DNA of 64,000 nucleotides from Rhodococcus rhodnii (lineage in GTDB: Bacteria > Actinomycetota > Actinomycetes > Mycobacteriales > Pseudonocardiaceae). Where the stretch lies: the NCBI GenBank assembly GCA_000720375.1, contig JOAA01000007.1, positions 372,001-436,000 of the forward strand, read 5' to 3'. Below the pieces are notes generated by a model. That model searched no databases. It was given only the letters and a program-made list of their open reading frames with translations, and was not told the DNA's origin. The position numbers and the translations under genes are program-made. Below are positions 7,779-16,220 of the stretch, piece by piece (the stretch's first letter is position 1; every line of letters begins with the position of its first letter).

Positions 7779-9671
7779 TCAAGTCTCAAAGGGCGTGCGG
7801 TAGGACGGTGCCCGGTCGCGCAGCTCGAGCTGCAACGTCAGACGGACACGGGTGGAGCGCGGCAGTTCGACTCCGAGCCACGGCCCGTTGACATCCATGG
7901 ATGCCGACGTCACGGTCGGCTGGCGGTGTCCGTAGTCGTAGAGGTCGCCGATCCAGGACGGGTCCTCACAGACGGTGTGGCGTGCGGAGCGAATGGTGTG
8001 CTCCGCGAACGCTCCTGCCTGTACGACAACAGAACGCGTGGCTTGCGGGTCGAGATTGATCAGGTCGACCGTGGTCGCCTCAGGGTCGACGCGGGACACG
8101 AGTGCCGCCACCGAGGGCGGCAGGCCGGGCCGCTGGGCCTGGGCGTCGTAGTAGCGCACCCGTGCTTGCTGCAGGCCACCGTTGTAGATGACCTGCGGCC
8201 CACCCCAGGTGAGCTGAACCAAGGCTTCGGTGACCACGGGATTGCATTGCTGCCACACGTGAATGTCGGCCTCGGGCACGTCGCCGCCGCGGTAACGCTC
8301 CATACGCGACAGTCGATGCCGGATCTGAGCCTGCGCGGCAGCCAGGATCCGCTCCGGGTACTCAGGGTTGTCCCCAGCTAGGAAAGCCAGCCACGGTTCT
8401 TCGTGTCCGGCCTCTTCCTTGCTGCGGAACGCACGCACGGTCCGCCAGTCGTGTCCGTTGCCGGAACGCAGTCGCTCGATGCGTTCCCAGTCGGCGGGTG
8501 CGGCGGAGTGATGCCAGAGTGCGGCGGGGATCGACATCAGCATCGGGTTGTAGTCGAACCATCCGCGGTCGGCGTACCGGAAAGGCACGTGCAGGGTGGG
8601 TTTGTGCACGTCGTCGGCCAAATGCGCCACCCACCGGGACTGGAGACTGGAATCCGCCTCGGTGAACGCCATGACCTTGCCCTGCGCGATGACCTCGTCC
8701 AAGGCAGGGCGTACCAAGTCGAGAAAGGACTCGTCACCAGTCGCCGCGACCGCCGCCAACGCGGCGATCGTCGCCGCCTGTCCGACGCTGTACCAGCCAT
8801 GCGGCCACGACCATCCGTAGTGCCCGCCGTACCAACGGCCCTCCAGCAGCCCGCCTACCGTGCCATCCGGGGAGACGTTGTCGGGGATGATGCCGCCGTT
8901 CGCAGCGGCCCGCTTGCGCCATGCGCCGACGTAGTCCGCAATCCAGTCCCGATAGCGCTGCTTTCCGGTCAGTAGCAACGCGTTGAGGACCAGACCAGAC
9001 GCGGCCAGGTTGACCGCAGTGTCCCCGACGGCCATCCGCCGGTGCATCTCGTTGCCCAGCCGTGGGTCAGGGTCGGCATTGTTGTCCATCCAGTCCAACG
9101 GGAAGCCGTACATGCGAGCTTCCTCGGGCAGCCAGGGATAGGACGTGCCGTCGAACAGCCCTTCCCGCGAGGGATCGCTGCCGTTGTGCGGTCGCCGGAT
9201 GATGCGATGGTCGGGGTCGTAGTTGCCGTGCGCCGGGTCGACGTAGAGCTCCGCGAAACGCTGCGCCCGCTCGGCCCACCGGTCGGGCGCGGCCATGCAC
9301 AGGAAGTAGAACAGCTGCAGGCTTTCGCCTTGGTGGAACCAGTCGTAACCGCGCTCGTACTCGTCGTGCAGCATGCCCAGCTCGGTGAGCTGGCGGGTGA
9401 CCGCTTCCCAATGCCATTCGGCTGCGGCCAGCAGGTCGGTGCTCCCGCCGAGCAGGTAGAGCTGGGGCCAGTTGAAGAAGGTCTCGTAGAAGTCGTCCAC
9501 GCCGTCACGCGAGCTGAGCTGGGCCCGGTAGGTCAGCTGCCCGTCCGGATCGGTGAAGTCGTGTTCGAACCGCCGCCAGGCGTACTCGAGCAGGTCGAAC
9601 AGGTGGCGCTGCGAGATCGCCCAGTTCGGCGGCTCGAGCAAGGGCACCGAGGCGGTGATGACGGGGTGCAT
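7779..9671 (-). CDS. Unrecognised 630-aa cytoplasmic protein, probably carbohydrate-active
   Basis: I do not recognise this family securely. The 630-aa protein has no signal peptide or membrane segment and is rich in W, Y, H and D. Conserved-looking clusters include E-T-F-F-N-W-P-Q, G-Y-D-W-F-H-Q-G-E-S-L, Y-G-G-H-Y-G-W-S-W-P-H-G and W-Q-Q-C-N-P-V-V-T-E-A. Helical repeats with aromatic ends suggest an (alpha/alpha)n toroid like those in glycoside hydrolases and lyases that act on oligosaccharides. The C-terminal 120 residues look beta-rich. It sits between the ABC importer and two secreted enzymes in one operon, so it may cleave the imported sugar inside the cell. GGAGAA precedes the ATG. Confidence 0.65.
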   Translation of the reverse strand: MHPVITASVPLLEPPNWAISQRHLFDLLEYAWRRFEHDFTDPDGQLTYRAQLSSRDGVDDFYETFFNWPQLYLLGGSTDLLAAAEWHWEAVTRQLTELGMLHDEYERGYDWFHQGESLQLFYFLCMAAPDRWAERAQRFAELYVDPAHGNYDPDHRIIRRPHNGSDPSREGLFDGTSYPWLPEEARMYGFPLDWMDNNADPDPRLGNEMHRRMAVGDTAVNLAASGLVLNALLLTGKQRYRDWIADYVGAWRKRAAANGGIIPDNVSPDGTVGGLLEGRWYGGHYGWSWPHGWYSVGQAATIAALAAVAATGDESFLDLVRPALDEVIAQGKVMAFTEADSSLQSRWVAHLADDVHKPTLHVPFRYADRGWFDYNPMLMSIPAALWHHSAAPADWERIERLRSGNGHDWRTVRAFRSKEEAGHEEPWLAFLAGDNPEYPERILAAAQAQIRHRLSRMERYRGGDVPEADIHVWQQCNPVVTEALVQLTWGGPQVIYNGGLQQARVRYYDAQAQRPGLPPSVAALVSRVDPEATTVDLINLDPQATRSVVVQAGAFAEHTIRSARHTVCEDPSWIGDLYDYGHRQPTVTSASMDVNGPWLGVELPRSTRVRLTLQLELRDRAPSYRTPFET

Positions 9672-9713
9672 CCGCGAGTTCTCCGTTCCTGGGGCGTTCC
9701 GGTCACTCCTTGG

Positions 9714-10625
9714 TCACTCCTTGGTCGCACCCGCGAGCATTCCGGCGACGAGGAATCGTTGGGAGAAAAGAAAAACGACGAGCACAGGGGTGATCGCCAG
9801 CAGAGTCGCCAGCGCCAGCTGCGGCCGCTGGACCGCGAGCTCGCCGACGGTCGGGTTGAACTGGGGGACGTTGTTGAGCAACTCGCCGAGTCCGACCTGG
9901 ACCGGGAACTGGTCGCTCGTGGGCAGCAACACGTAGGGAAGGAAGTAGTTGGTCCAGTTGGTCACGAAGCTGAAGAACCCGACCAGTGCCACAACGGGTG
10001 CGGCCAAAGGCAGGGCCACACGTCGGAACACCCCGAACTCCGAGCAGCCGTCGAGTCTGGCGGCGTCCAGTAATTCCCTGGGAACCGCTGTGCTGAAGAA
10101 GATGTACGCCAGGTACACGCCGAACGGGTAGAACGAGTACGGCAGGATGATCGACCACATCGAGCCGATCAGACCGAATGCGTTGAGCTCAAGGAAAAGC
10201 GGCACGACCAAAGTCGCGTTGGGCATGAGCATCACGACAAGGGTGACCACCAACAGGGTCTGCCGACCGCGGAACTCGGTCATCGCGAGCGCGTACCCAG
10301 CGGGAATCGCCACGCACAGCGTGATGATGAGCGCGAGGAACGAGTAGAGCGCGGAGTTGCCCAGCCACAGGAAGATCGCGTCATTCTGGAATGAGGTCAG
10401 CGCTTGCCAATTGGCCTGCAATGCCTGCCAAGACCCGAGGGACAACGGGTGGTCGTGCACCAGCTGGTCGTCGGTCTTGGTGGCAGCCAGCGCAAGCCAG
10501 AGCACGGGAAGCGCGAAGAACAGCAGGAAGAACCCAAGGATCACTGTGGACAGCGGGTTCGGCAGTGTGCGGCGCGGCCGGGTGATCACCGCTTCGGGCG
10601 CTCGGACCAGGGTGTCAGTCGGCAT
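9714..10625 (-). CDS. Carbohydrate ABC transporter permease (MalG type)
   Basis: The start ATG at 10625 overlaps the end of the preceding permease gene by 11 bases; a longer upstream frame lacks hydrophobic structure. The 303-aa product has about six membrane helices and the permease EAA loop near E-L-L-D-A-A-R-L-D-G-C, which contacts the ATPase. It belongs to the MalG/UgpE family of sugar importers. No ATPase gene is present in the operon. A shared MsiK-type ATPase encoded elsewhere is expected, as is usual for actinomycete sugar importers (inference). Confidence 0.92.
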   Translation of the reverse strand: MPTDTLVRAPEAVITRPRRTLPNPLSTVILGFFLLFFALPVLWLALAATKTDDQLVHDHPLSLGSWQALQANWQALTSFQNDAIFLWLGNSALYSFLALIITLCVAIPAGYALAMTEFRGRQTLLVVTLVVMLMPNATLVVPLFLELNAFGLIGSMWSIILPYSFYPFGVYLAYIFFSTAVPRELLDAARLDGCSEFGVFRRVALPLAAPVVALVGFFSFVTNWTNYFLPYVLLPTSDQFPVQVGLGELLNNVPQFNPTVGELAVQRPQLALATLLAITPVLVVFLFSQRFLVAGMLAGATKE

Positions 10626-11487
10626 CGAAGAACCCCGATCGCGCGACGAACAGGCCTGCCGCGACGAGCCCGACGACCAGCAGCTCGACCGAGATGGCAG
10701 CGGCGGCGTTGACGTTGTTGTTCTGGAAGGCGAAGTCGTACGACAGCTGGTTGAGCGAATAGTCACGACCGGCGACCCCGACGCTCGCCTGGGACAGCAG
10801 TTGCGGCTCGACGAACAGCTGGGTCCCGCCGGCGAACGCGAGGATCACCATGTACACGATCCATTTGCGCAGCAACGGAAGCTGGATACGCCGCGCGGTC
10901 TGCCATGCTCCCGCGCCGTCGATCCGTGCCGCCTCGATGAGCTCCGGCGAGATGTTGTTCAACGCCCCGTACATCACCACGATCCAGCCACCCGCGCCGG
11001 TCCAGAAGGCGATGAGCGTGAACAGGATCGGCAGACGCTCGGGCGCGACCACTTGACCGAAGGTGTCGAAACCGAACGCCCGCAACAGGAATCCGACCGG
11101 ACTGACCGCCGGGTCGAGCATGAACAACCAAACCAGCACGCTTGCCGCTCCGGCAAGGGCACCGGGAATGTAGTAGAGGAAGCGCAATGACCTGCCTACG
11201 GCACGAGAGGTCACGCGGTGCAGCAGGAGCGCGAGCCCGACCACGAACACCACCAGCGTGACCAACCAGAAGACGAGGTAGAGCGCCACGTGACCGACAG
11301 CTGAGACGAACCGGAAATCGTTGGCGGCGGCTACGAAGTTCGCCAACCCGACGAAGGTGTCGGTCGAGTCGGTGAACGCGAAGTAGATCGCATATCCGGT
11401 CGGCACGATGCCGAACGCGATCAGCAGTACGACGTAAGGGGCAACGAAACCGAAACCGGCACGACCCCTTGCCGACGGCGAGTTCAT
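10615..11487 (-). CDS. Carbohydrate ABC transporter permease (MalF type)
   Basis: The start at 11487 overlaps the TGA of the binding-protein gene (ATGA, 11484-11487). The protein (290 aa) begins M-N-S-P-S and has about six membrane helices with an EAA motif near E-L-I-E-A-A-R-I-D-G-A. It is the MalF/UgpA-type partner of the downstream permease. Its tight coupling to the binding protein supports one importer complex. The longer frame reaching 11724 is antisense to the binding protein's partner strand and has no family resemblance. Confidence 0.92.
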   Translation of the reverse strand: MNSPSARGRAGFGFVAPYVVLLIAFGIVPTGYAIYFAFTDSTDTFVGLANFVAAANDFRFVSAVGHVALYLVFWLVTLVVFVVGLALLLHRVTSRAVGRSLRFLYYIPGALAGAASVLVWLFMLDPAVSPVGFLLRAFGFDTFGQVVAPERLPILFTLIAFWTGAGGWIVVMYGALNNISPELIEAARIDGAGAWQTARRIQLPLLRKWIVYMVILAFAGGTQLFVEPQLLSQASVGVAGRDYSLNQLSYDFAFQNNNVNAAAAISVELLVVGLVAAGLFVARSGFFDAD

Positions 11488-12827
11488 TGGCTGACTTGGT
11501 AACCGTCGGACCGCGCGTGGTTCACGATCGCGTTCTGCCACTCCGGGAGCATCGACACGATGGACTTCCCCGCGTTCAAGCCTGGCGTGACCGTCGCCGC
11601 CCAGATCGCCTCCTGGCTGAACTGCCCGTAACCCCACCCTGGCCACACCTGCCCCGCGGCGGCCTGCAGCGGCGCGCCGACGTCGTTGGCGTAGTACCCG
11701 GAGGAGCTTTGGTTCGCCAGCCACGTCTTGGCCGCGGGCCCGTACGCCGGATAGCCAGGCGCGAGCTTGCCCTGGTAGTCGTCCGATGTGGTCACCCAGG
11801 TCAGAAAATCCGTCGCCGCCTTGAGGTTCGCGCTGTGCGCGGATAACAGCCAGGTGCCGCCGCCGACGTTGCCGACCGATGGTTGGGTGTCACCGGACCA
11901 TTGCGGCATCGGGGCGACGGCGATCTGGCCTGCCGGAACCTTCAGCGTCTCCCGGAACACCGAGCCGCCGTACCACGCCGGGCCGGGCATCATGAGGATC
12001 TTGTCGGCGTGGTTCTTGCCGAAGTCCGAGCTGAAAACGCTGCTGATGGACAGGGTGCGGTTCTTGATCAGCGTGTCCAGCAGCGCGGCCATCCGCGTGC
12101 AGTTCGGACTGGTGGTGTTCACGGTGACCGCCTTGGGACCGGTGATCTGGTTGGCGCCGCACTTTCCGGCCCACAGGTAGATCTCCGGTGTGAACGTGTC
12201 GCCCGCCGAACCGACCAGGTAACCGGGGTGCTCGGCGGCGACCTTCTGGCCGAGGGCCTCGTACTGCTCCCAGGTCGTGGGGACCTCGTAGCCCCACTGC
12301 TTCATCAGGGTCGCGTTGTACCAAAGCACCGTCTGCGACAGATCGTTACGCAGGCAGTAAAGCGTGCCGTCCACCATGCACGGGTCGTTGGATCCGGGCG
12401 CCCAGCCCTCGAGAAGGGACTGCTGGATCAATCCTTTGTTCAGCGGTGCGGTGAACTTCGCGGAGACGGCCCACGTGGTCTCGTTGTTCTGCGAGCTGAA
12501 GACCACGTCCGGCCAGCCGCTGCCGGTCCGGTTGAACAGGCTCACCTTCGTCTGCAGGTAGTTCGAACCGTTGGCGTTACCGTCGTAGGTCACGATGTCC
12601 ATCGGCACCGACGGGTTCTGTTTCTGGTACAGCTGGGCGGCGGCCAGGCGCGTCGAATCCACCCACACCGTCAGCTTGCCGCCGGTCTGCTCCACCGGCT
12701 TGAACTCGTTCTGAGCGGTCACAGTCCCACCACCGCCGCCGCACGCGGCCAGGACAAGCGCGACACCTGCCAGCAACGCGATCCGCCTGCGGCCTGGATT
12801 CGTTCCGCCGCCGTTCTTCGCTGTCAT
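11484..12827 (-). CDS. Extracellular sugar-binding lipoprotein of ABC importer
   Basis: This 447-aa protein is the first gene of the six-gene operon. The N-terminus has a basic stretch (R-R-R), a hydrophobic core and the lipobox L-A-A-C followed by a glycine run, so the mature protein is probably lipid-anchored at that Cys. The rest has the solute-binding (SBP_bac_1) fold pattern, including W-Y-N-A-T-L and Y-P-A-Y-G-P-A segments. It captures an oligosaccharide for the two permeases. Its sugar is unknown; the secreted beta-helix and ThuA/PQQ enzymes of the operon are the best clue. The divergent GntR gene is the likely regulator. Confidence 0.9.
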   Translation of the reverse strand: MTAKNGGGTNPGRRRIALLAGVALVLAACGGGGGTVTAQNEFKPVEQTGGKLTVWVDSTRLAAAQLYQKQNPSVPMDIVTYDGNANGSNYLQTKVSLFNRTGSGWPDVVFSSQNNETTWAVSAKFTAPLNKGLIQQSLLEGWAPGSNDPCMVDGTLYCLRNDLSQTVLWYNATLMKQWGYEVPTTWEQYEALGQKVAAEHPGYLVGSAGDTFTPEIYLWAGKCGANQITGPKAVTVNTTSPNCTRMAALLDTLIKNRTLSISSVFSSDFGKNHADKILMMPGPAWYGGSVFRETLKVPAGQIAVAPMPQWSGDTQPSVGNVGGGTWLLSAHSANLKAATDFLTWVTTSDDYQGKLAPGYPAYGPAAKTWLANQSSSGYYANDVGAPLQAAAGQVWPGWGYGQFSQEAIWAATVTPGLNAGKSIVSMLPEWQNAIVNHARSDGYQVSQ

Positions 12828-12856
12828 GAGCTACTCCACTACGTTGTGGCGCATGT

Positions 12857-13035
12857 GTCTGACTCATCCCGTGGGCATCCACCCGTGTCTTGGGCGATTT
12901 CCGGGCTTAGATCACACATAACAACCGCCAACAGCCGCGCAGGTCAAGAGATAAGCCTGACTAATCCCCCGATTGCCGCCTTGGCCTGCAGCCCGCAGAT
13001 GTACCGTCGTCTTGGCAGCCCAGGATGAGTCACAC
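12857..13035. promoter_or_regulatory. Divergent promoter region with mirrored GACTCATCC sites
   Basis: GACTCATCC at 12861-12869 and its exact complement GGATGAGTC at 13023-13031 face outward from the two divergent genes, each about 35-50 bases from a start codon. Both are flanked by a GTGT/ACAC element. The pairing suggests regulator-binding sites or matched promoter elements for the importer operon and the GntR gene. Confidence 0.45.
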
Positions 13036-13072
13036 TCTTTCTTGGTCGTCCCGCGATGTAGGAGGCATGCAG

Positions 13073-13822
13073 GTGGACAGCGTCAACGCGCCCGCACGAG
13101 AGCAGGCCACCGGTTCGTACCGGCCCGGATACGAACTGGTGGCCGAGCAGATCCTCCAGCTCATCGCCGAACTGCGGCTGCGGCCAGGCGACCGGATGCC
13201 TACGGAGAACGAACTGGCCACGCAGCTGGGTTCCAGCCGCACGGTGGTACGGGAAGCGGTCAAGATCCTTTCGGCGATCGGCAGGGTCAAGGCCCAGAAG
13301 GGCCGCGGGCTCTACGTCGCGGACGACGACGGGATGCTGGGCTCGAACCGCTGGGGCGGGTTCTTCCTGCCCACCGACCTCGACCACGTCTACATGCTCT
13401 TCGAGTTCCGCCGGGTCCAGGAGACCGCGGCCAGCCGGCTCGCCGCGACACGCGCGACTCCCACCGAACTACGGGCCATCGAAGCCGCGGCCGAGACGTG
13501 CAGGCAAGGCCACCTCAGCGGGGAGACCGCACTGTTCGACCGCGGCGACGACGACTTCCACCTCGGGATCGCCAAGGCGGCGCACAACGACTTCCTGGTC
13601 GCGTCGGTACGCGAGGCTCGCCGCCTGCAACACCAGTCCAGCACCATCGGCCTGCACGGCACTGTCGGTGGTCACGCCGCGGAAGCCATCGAGGAGCACG
13701 CGGCGATCTACCGGGCGATCCGCGACGGCGACCCCGACGCGGCGGCCCACGCGACCGCCGTCCACCTGGACAACACCCTCGAGGACTACCGCCGCGAGAT
13801 CCGGCGCCGTGTCTTCGGCTGA
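13073..13822 (+). CDS. GntR family regulator, FadR subfamily (FCD domain)
   Basis: The GTG at 13073 is preferred because GGAGG (13061-13065) lies seven bases upstream. In-frame ATGs at 13025 and 13067 are badly placed relative to it. The 249-aa product has an N-terminal winged helix (about 15-85; P-T-E-N-E-L-A-T-Q-L-G and T-V-V-R-E-A-V) and a C-terminal all-helical FCD ligand domain with D..H..H positions typical of metal and carboxylate binding. It is divergent from the importer operon, so it most likely controls that operon, probably releasing DNA on an organic-acid or sugar-acid ligand (inference from family). Confidence 0.88.
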   Translation: MDSVNAPAREQATGSYRPGYELVAEQILQLIAELRLRPGDRMPTENELATQLGSSRTVVREAVKILSAIGRVKAQKGRGLYVADDDGMLGSNRWGGFFLPTDLDHVYMLFEFRRVQETAASRLAATRATPTELRAIEAAAETCRQGHLSGETALFDRGDDDFHLGIAKAAHNDFLVASVREARRLQHQSSTIGLHGTVGGHAAEAIEEHAAIYRAIRDGDPDAAAHATAVHLDNTLEDYRREIRRRVFG

Positions 13823-13826
13823 TCCA

Positions 13827-14390
13827 TCAGGTCAGCACGCTCGACTTCTCCAGCACACGCATGAACGCGCGTGACCACTCCGGCAGGTCCGGCCAGCCAC
13901 GGCACGACACCATCGCGCCGTCCACCACGTCGGGCCCGTCCACGAAGGTGGCACCGGCTTGCTCCATGTCCACCTGCAAAGGCGGGTACGCCGCCGTGGC
14001 GCGCCCGCGCAGCAGCCCCAACGCGGCCGGAACTTGGGGGCCGTGGCAGATCGTGCCGACCGGAAGCCCGCGTTCGAAGAAGTGCCGGACGATGCGGGCC
14101 ACATCCGGGTCCATCCGGATGTACTCCGGCGCCCGCCCACCCGGGATCACGAGCCCGTCGAAATCTTCGGGATCGACGTCCTTGAACGCCAGGTCCACAC
14201 GCAATTGGTGGCCAGGCCGCTCGGTGTAGGCGTCCCATTCCGGCTCGAAGTCGTGCACCACCAGCTTGACCGGGCGCGTCGACGGGGCCGCCACAATCGC
14301 CTCGTGCCCGCCCTCACGCAGGCGGAACACCGGGTACATCGAATCGAGTTCCTCGGCGGCGTCGGCGGTCAGCACCAACACTCGTGCCAT
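13827..14390 (-). CDS. DJ-1/PfpI (class I glutamine amidotransferase-like) family protein
   Basis: This 187-aa protein begins M-A-R-V-L-V-L-T-A-D at 14390. It has the flavodoxin-like DJ-1/PfpI fold with the nucleophile-elbow Cys in G-T-I-C-H-G-P-Q and the upstream Glu region (P-G-G-R-A-P-E-Y). Members act as proteases, chaperones, glyoxalases or deglycases; which applies cannot be decided here. It follows the second GntR gene by 16 bases and probably shares its transcript. Its stop is four bases from the convergent first GntR gene. Confidence 0.88.
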   Translation of the reverse strand: MARVLVLTADAAEELDSMYPVFRLREGGHEAIVAAPSTRPVKLVVHDFEPEWDAYTERPGHQLRVDLAFKDVDPEDFDGLVIPGGRAPEYIRMDPDVARIVRHFFERGLPVGTICHGPQVPAALGLLRGRATAAYPPLQVDMEQAGATFVDGPDVVDGAMVSCRGWPDLPEWSRAFMRVLEKSSVLT

Positions 14391-14406
14391 GCTCGCTCCT
14401 CGCGTG

Positions 14407-15099
14407 TCAGGTTTCGAAAACGTCCCGTTCCAAGTGCTCGCGCAGCCACCGTTCGGTGGTGCTGATGTGCATGAGAGCGGCTGCCTGAGCCAAAGCGGCG
14501 TCGCGGCCGGCCAACGCGGCGTAGATCGCCTCGTGTTCGGCCACGGTGCGGTTCGCCACGTCGTCGACCAGGCCACGCCAGACCCGCGCACGCACAGTGC
14601 GACCAGAGATGCCTTCCAGCAAGGTCGCCAGCGTGGCGTTGCCCGTCGCGGCGACCACCGCCCGGTGGAACGCGGCATCGTGCTGGTTGAGCAGTTCCAC
14701 GTCATCACGGTTCGCCCGCATCGCGTCGAGGTGGCGTTCGACCTCCGCGAGTTCAGCGGCCGAGATGCGCGTGGCGGCAAGCCCGGTCGCGACCGGCTCG
14801 AACAGCCGACGCACCTCGGTCAGCTCCAGCAGTGTCTCGCCACGCAGCAACTCCACCGCGGATGCGACGCCGCCCAGCAACAACTCCGGCTCCAGGCTGG
14901 TCACGTAGGTGCCATCGCCTCGCCGGATCTCCAGCACCCTCGCGACGACCAACGCCTTGACCGCCTCACGCATCAGGTTGCGGGACAGCCCGAGCTCGGT
15001 GGCGAGTTGTTGCTCGGGCGGCAGTTTGGCCCCTGGCGGCAGCTCACCGGACTGGATCATGTCCCTGATGCGATTGATCGCCTTGTCCGCCAATGACAT
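14407..15099 (-). CDS. GntR family regulator, FadR subfamily
   Basis: The protein starts at 15099 (M-S-L-A-D-K-A-I), giving 230 aa. The N-terminal winged helix carries P-P-E-Q-Q-L-A-T-E-L-G-L-S-R and M-R-E-A-V-K-A-L. The FCD domain follows with the D/H ligand positions (H-D-A-A-F-H and V-A-E-H-E-A-I). It heads a two-gene unit with the DJ-1/PfpI gene. Longer upstream frames reach 15264, but that extension looks non-coding. Related proteins regulate sugar-acid genes such as galactonate, but no such target lies next to it. Confidence 0.87.
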   Translation of the reverse strand: MSLADKAINRIRDMIQSGELPPGAKLPPEQQLATELGLSRNLMREAVKALVVARVLEIRRGDGTYVTSLEPELLLGGVASAVELLRGETLLELTEVRRLFEPVATGLAATRISAAELAEVERHLDAMRANRDDVELLNQHDAAFHRAVVAATGNATLATLLEGISGRTVRARVWRGLVDDVANRTVAEHEAIYAALAGRDAALAQAAALMHISTTERWLREHLERDVFET

Positions 15100-15472
15100 C
15101 GATGGCTCCCGAATCGTGGCGCGCGCCCATCGCAGGCTAGCAAGCCATCCCATCTCCAGGGAAGCAGTCAGCTTGGGACGGTCACAACTATCCCCTGTGT
15201 AGCGATAGTTTCGGGCTTTCAGCGCGGACGTCAGTTCGGCCCCAAGCCGACACATCCATCCCATGTCTCAGGAACGTCAGCGGCTCGCGGAGGACGCACC
15301 ACACTGAGCCGGTGAACGAACGGATGGACGGCGCGCTCCGGTGGGCAGCGAGTTGACACGGATGGCCCGTCACCAGCGCTGCTGAGCGTTCGCTCCATCA
15401 CGGGCAACTCTCGGGCGACGTACACCGACGCCGCGACTCACATGTGGACGGACGGATCGTCCTGTGTGGACT
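15100..15472. other. Intergenic region upstream of the second GntR gene
   Basis: No gene is supported in these 373 bases. AACTATC (15187-15193) and GATAGTT (15204-15210) form a 7-bp inverted repeat with a 10-base spacer, about 90 bases upstream of the GntR start, which may be an operator. Other frames are not family-like. Confidence 0.45.
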
Positions 15473-16117
15473 TCACTCGTCACGCCCCACACCGCGATCA
15501 GGTGCCGTCATGTCCCCCGTCCGGGGCGTGCCGTCGGCGAGCCCGTAGCGCAGGTACACGGCGCCCTTCGTACTGGCTACCGGCGGTTCGAGGAGTGTGA
15601 CGTTCGTGGGTACCGCGCCACCGTCGAACACCTTCTTCCCGACACCGAGCACGATCGGGTGCACCCAGAGGTCGAGACGGTCGAAAAGCTTCTCGCGCAA
15701 GAGGGTCTGCACCAGGTTCAGGCTCCCGACGACCTTGACGTGCTCGTGCCGGTCACGGATCTCGCGCACCGCGCCTGCCAGATCCGGGCCGAGCTGCGTG
15801 GACCCCGCCCACGACAGGTCGGGCCTGCCACGGGAGGCCACGTACTTCGGGACGCTGTTGAACAGCGTGGCGATCTCGTTGTCCTGGCCGCCCTCCTGAT
15901 GCGGCCAGTAGGCGGCGAAAATGTCATATGTCCGCCGGCCGAGCAGCAGGGCGTCCGTGCCCTCGTACGCGGCGCCGACCTGCGCCACAGCGATCTCGTC
16001 CAGCATGGGCGCCTGCCAGCCGCCGAACGGGAATCCGACCGGATCCTCATCGGGGCTGCCGGGCGCCTGCCCGACGAGGTCGAGGGTTGCGAACAGCTCG
16101 ATGTGGATGAGACCCAT
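15473..16117 (-). CDS. Dihydrofolate reductase-like (RibD C-terminal domain) protein
   Basis: This 214-aa protein has GGGAG six bases before the ATG. It has the RibD_C/DHFR-like pattern: M-G-L-I-H-I-E-L-F-A-T-L-D at the start, L-L-L-G-R-R-T-Y-D-I-F in the middle and V-V-G-S-L-N-L-V-Q-T-L-L near 130. Family members are NADPH-dependent reductases of unknown substrate, common in actinomycetes. It is divergent from the quinone reductase gene at 16221, and the pair may share regulation. Confidence 0.85.
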   Translation of the reverse strand: MGLIHIELFATLDLVGQAPGSPDEDPVGFPFGGWQAPMLDEIAVAQVGAAYEGTDALLLGRRTYDIFAAYWPHQEGGQDNEIATLFNSVPKYVASRGRPDLSWAGSTQLGPDLAGAVREIRDRHEHVKVVGSLNLVQTLLREKLFDRLDLWVHPIVLGVGKKVFDGGAVPTNVTLLEPPVASTKGAVYLRYGLADGTPRTGDMTAPDRGVGRDE

Positions 16118-16220
16118 GCCGTACTCCCGATGAGTTGACTGTCCGGTCGATAGGTAGACGGACGAGCGCCGACAGACTCATCGCCGATTCCTTTCCGCGG
16201 TGCCCGAGGTCTGATTCGCC

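Noticed and set aside
12973..14229. Long + strand frame overlapping the first GntR gene
   Set aside because: It is a different phase from the GntR protein and its product is Arg/Pro-rich without motifs.
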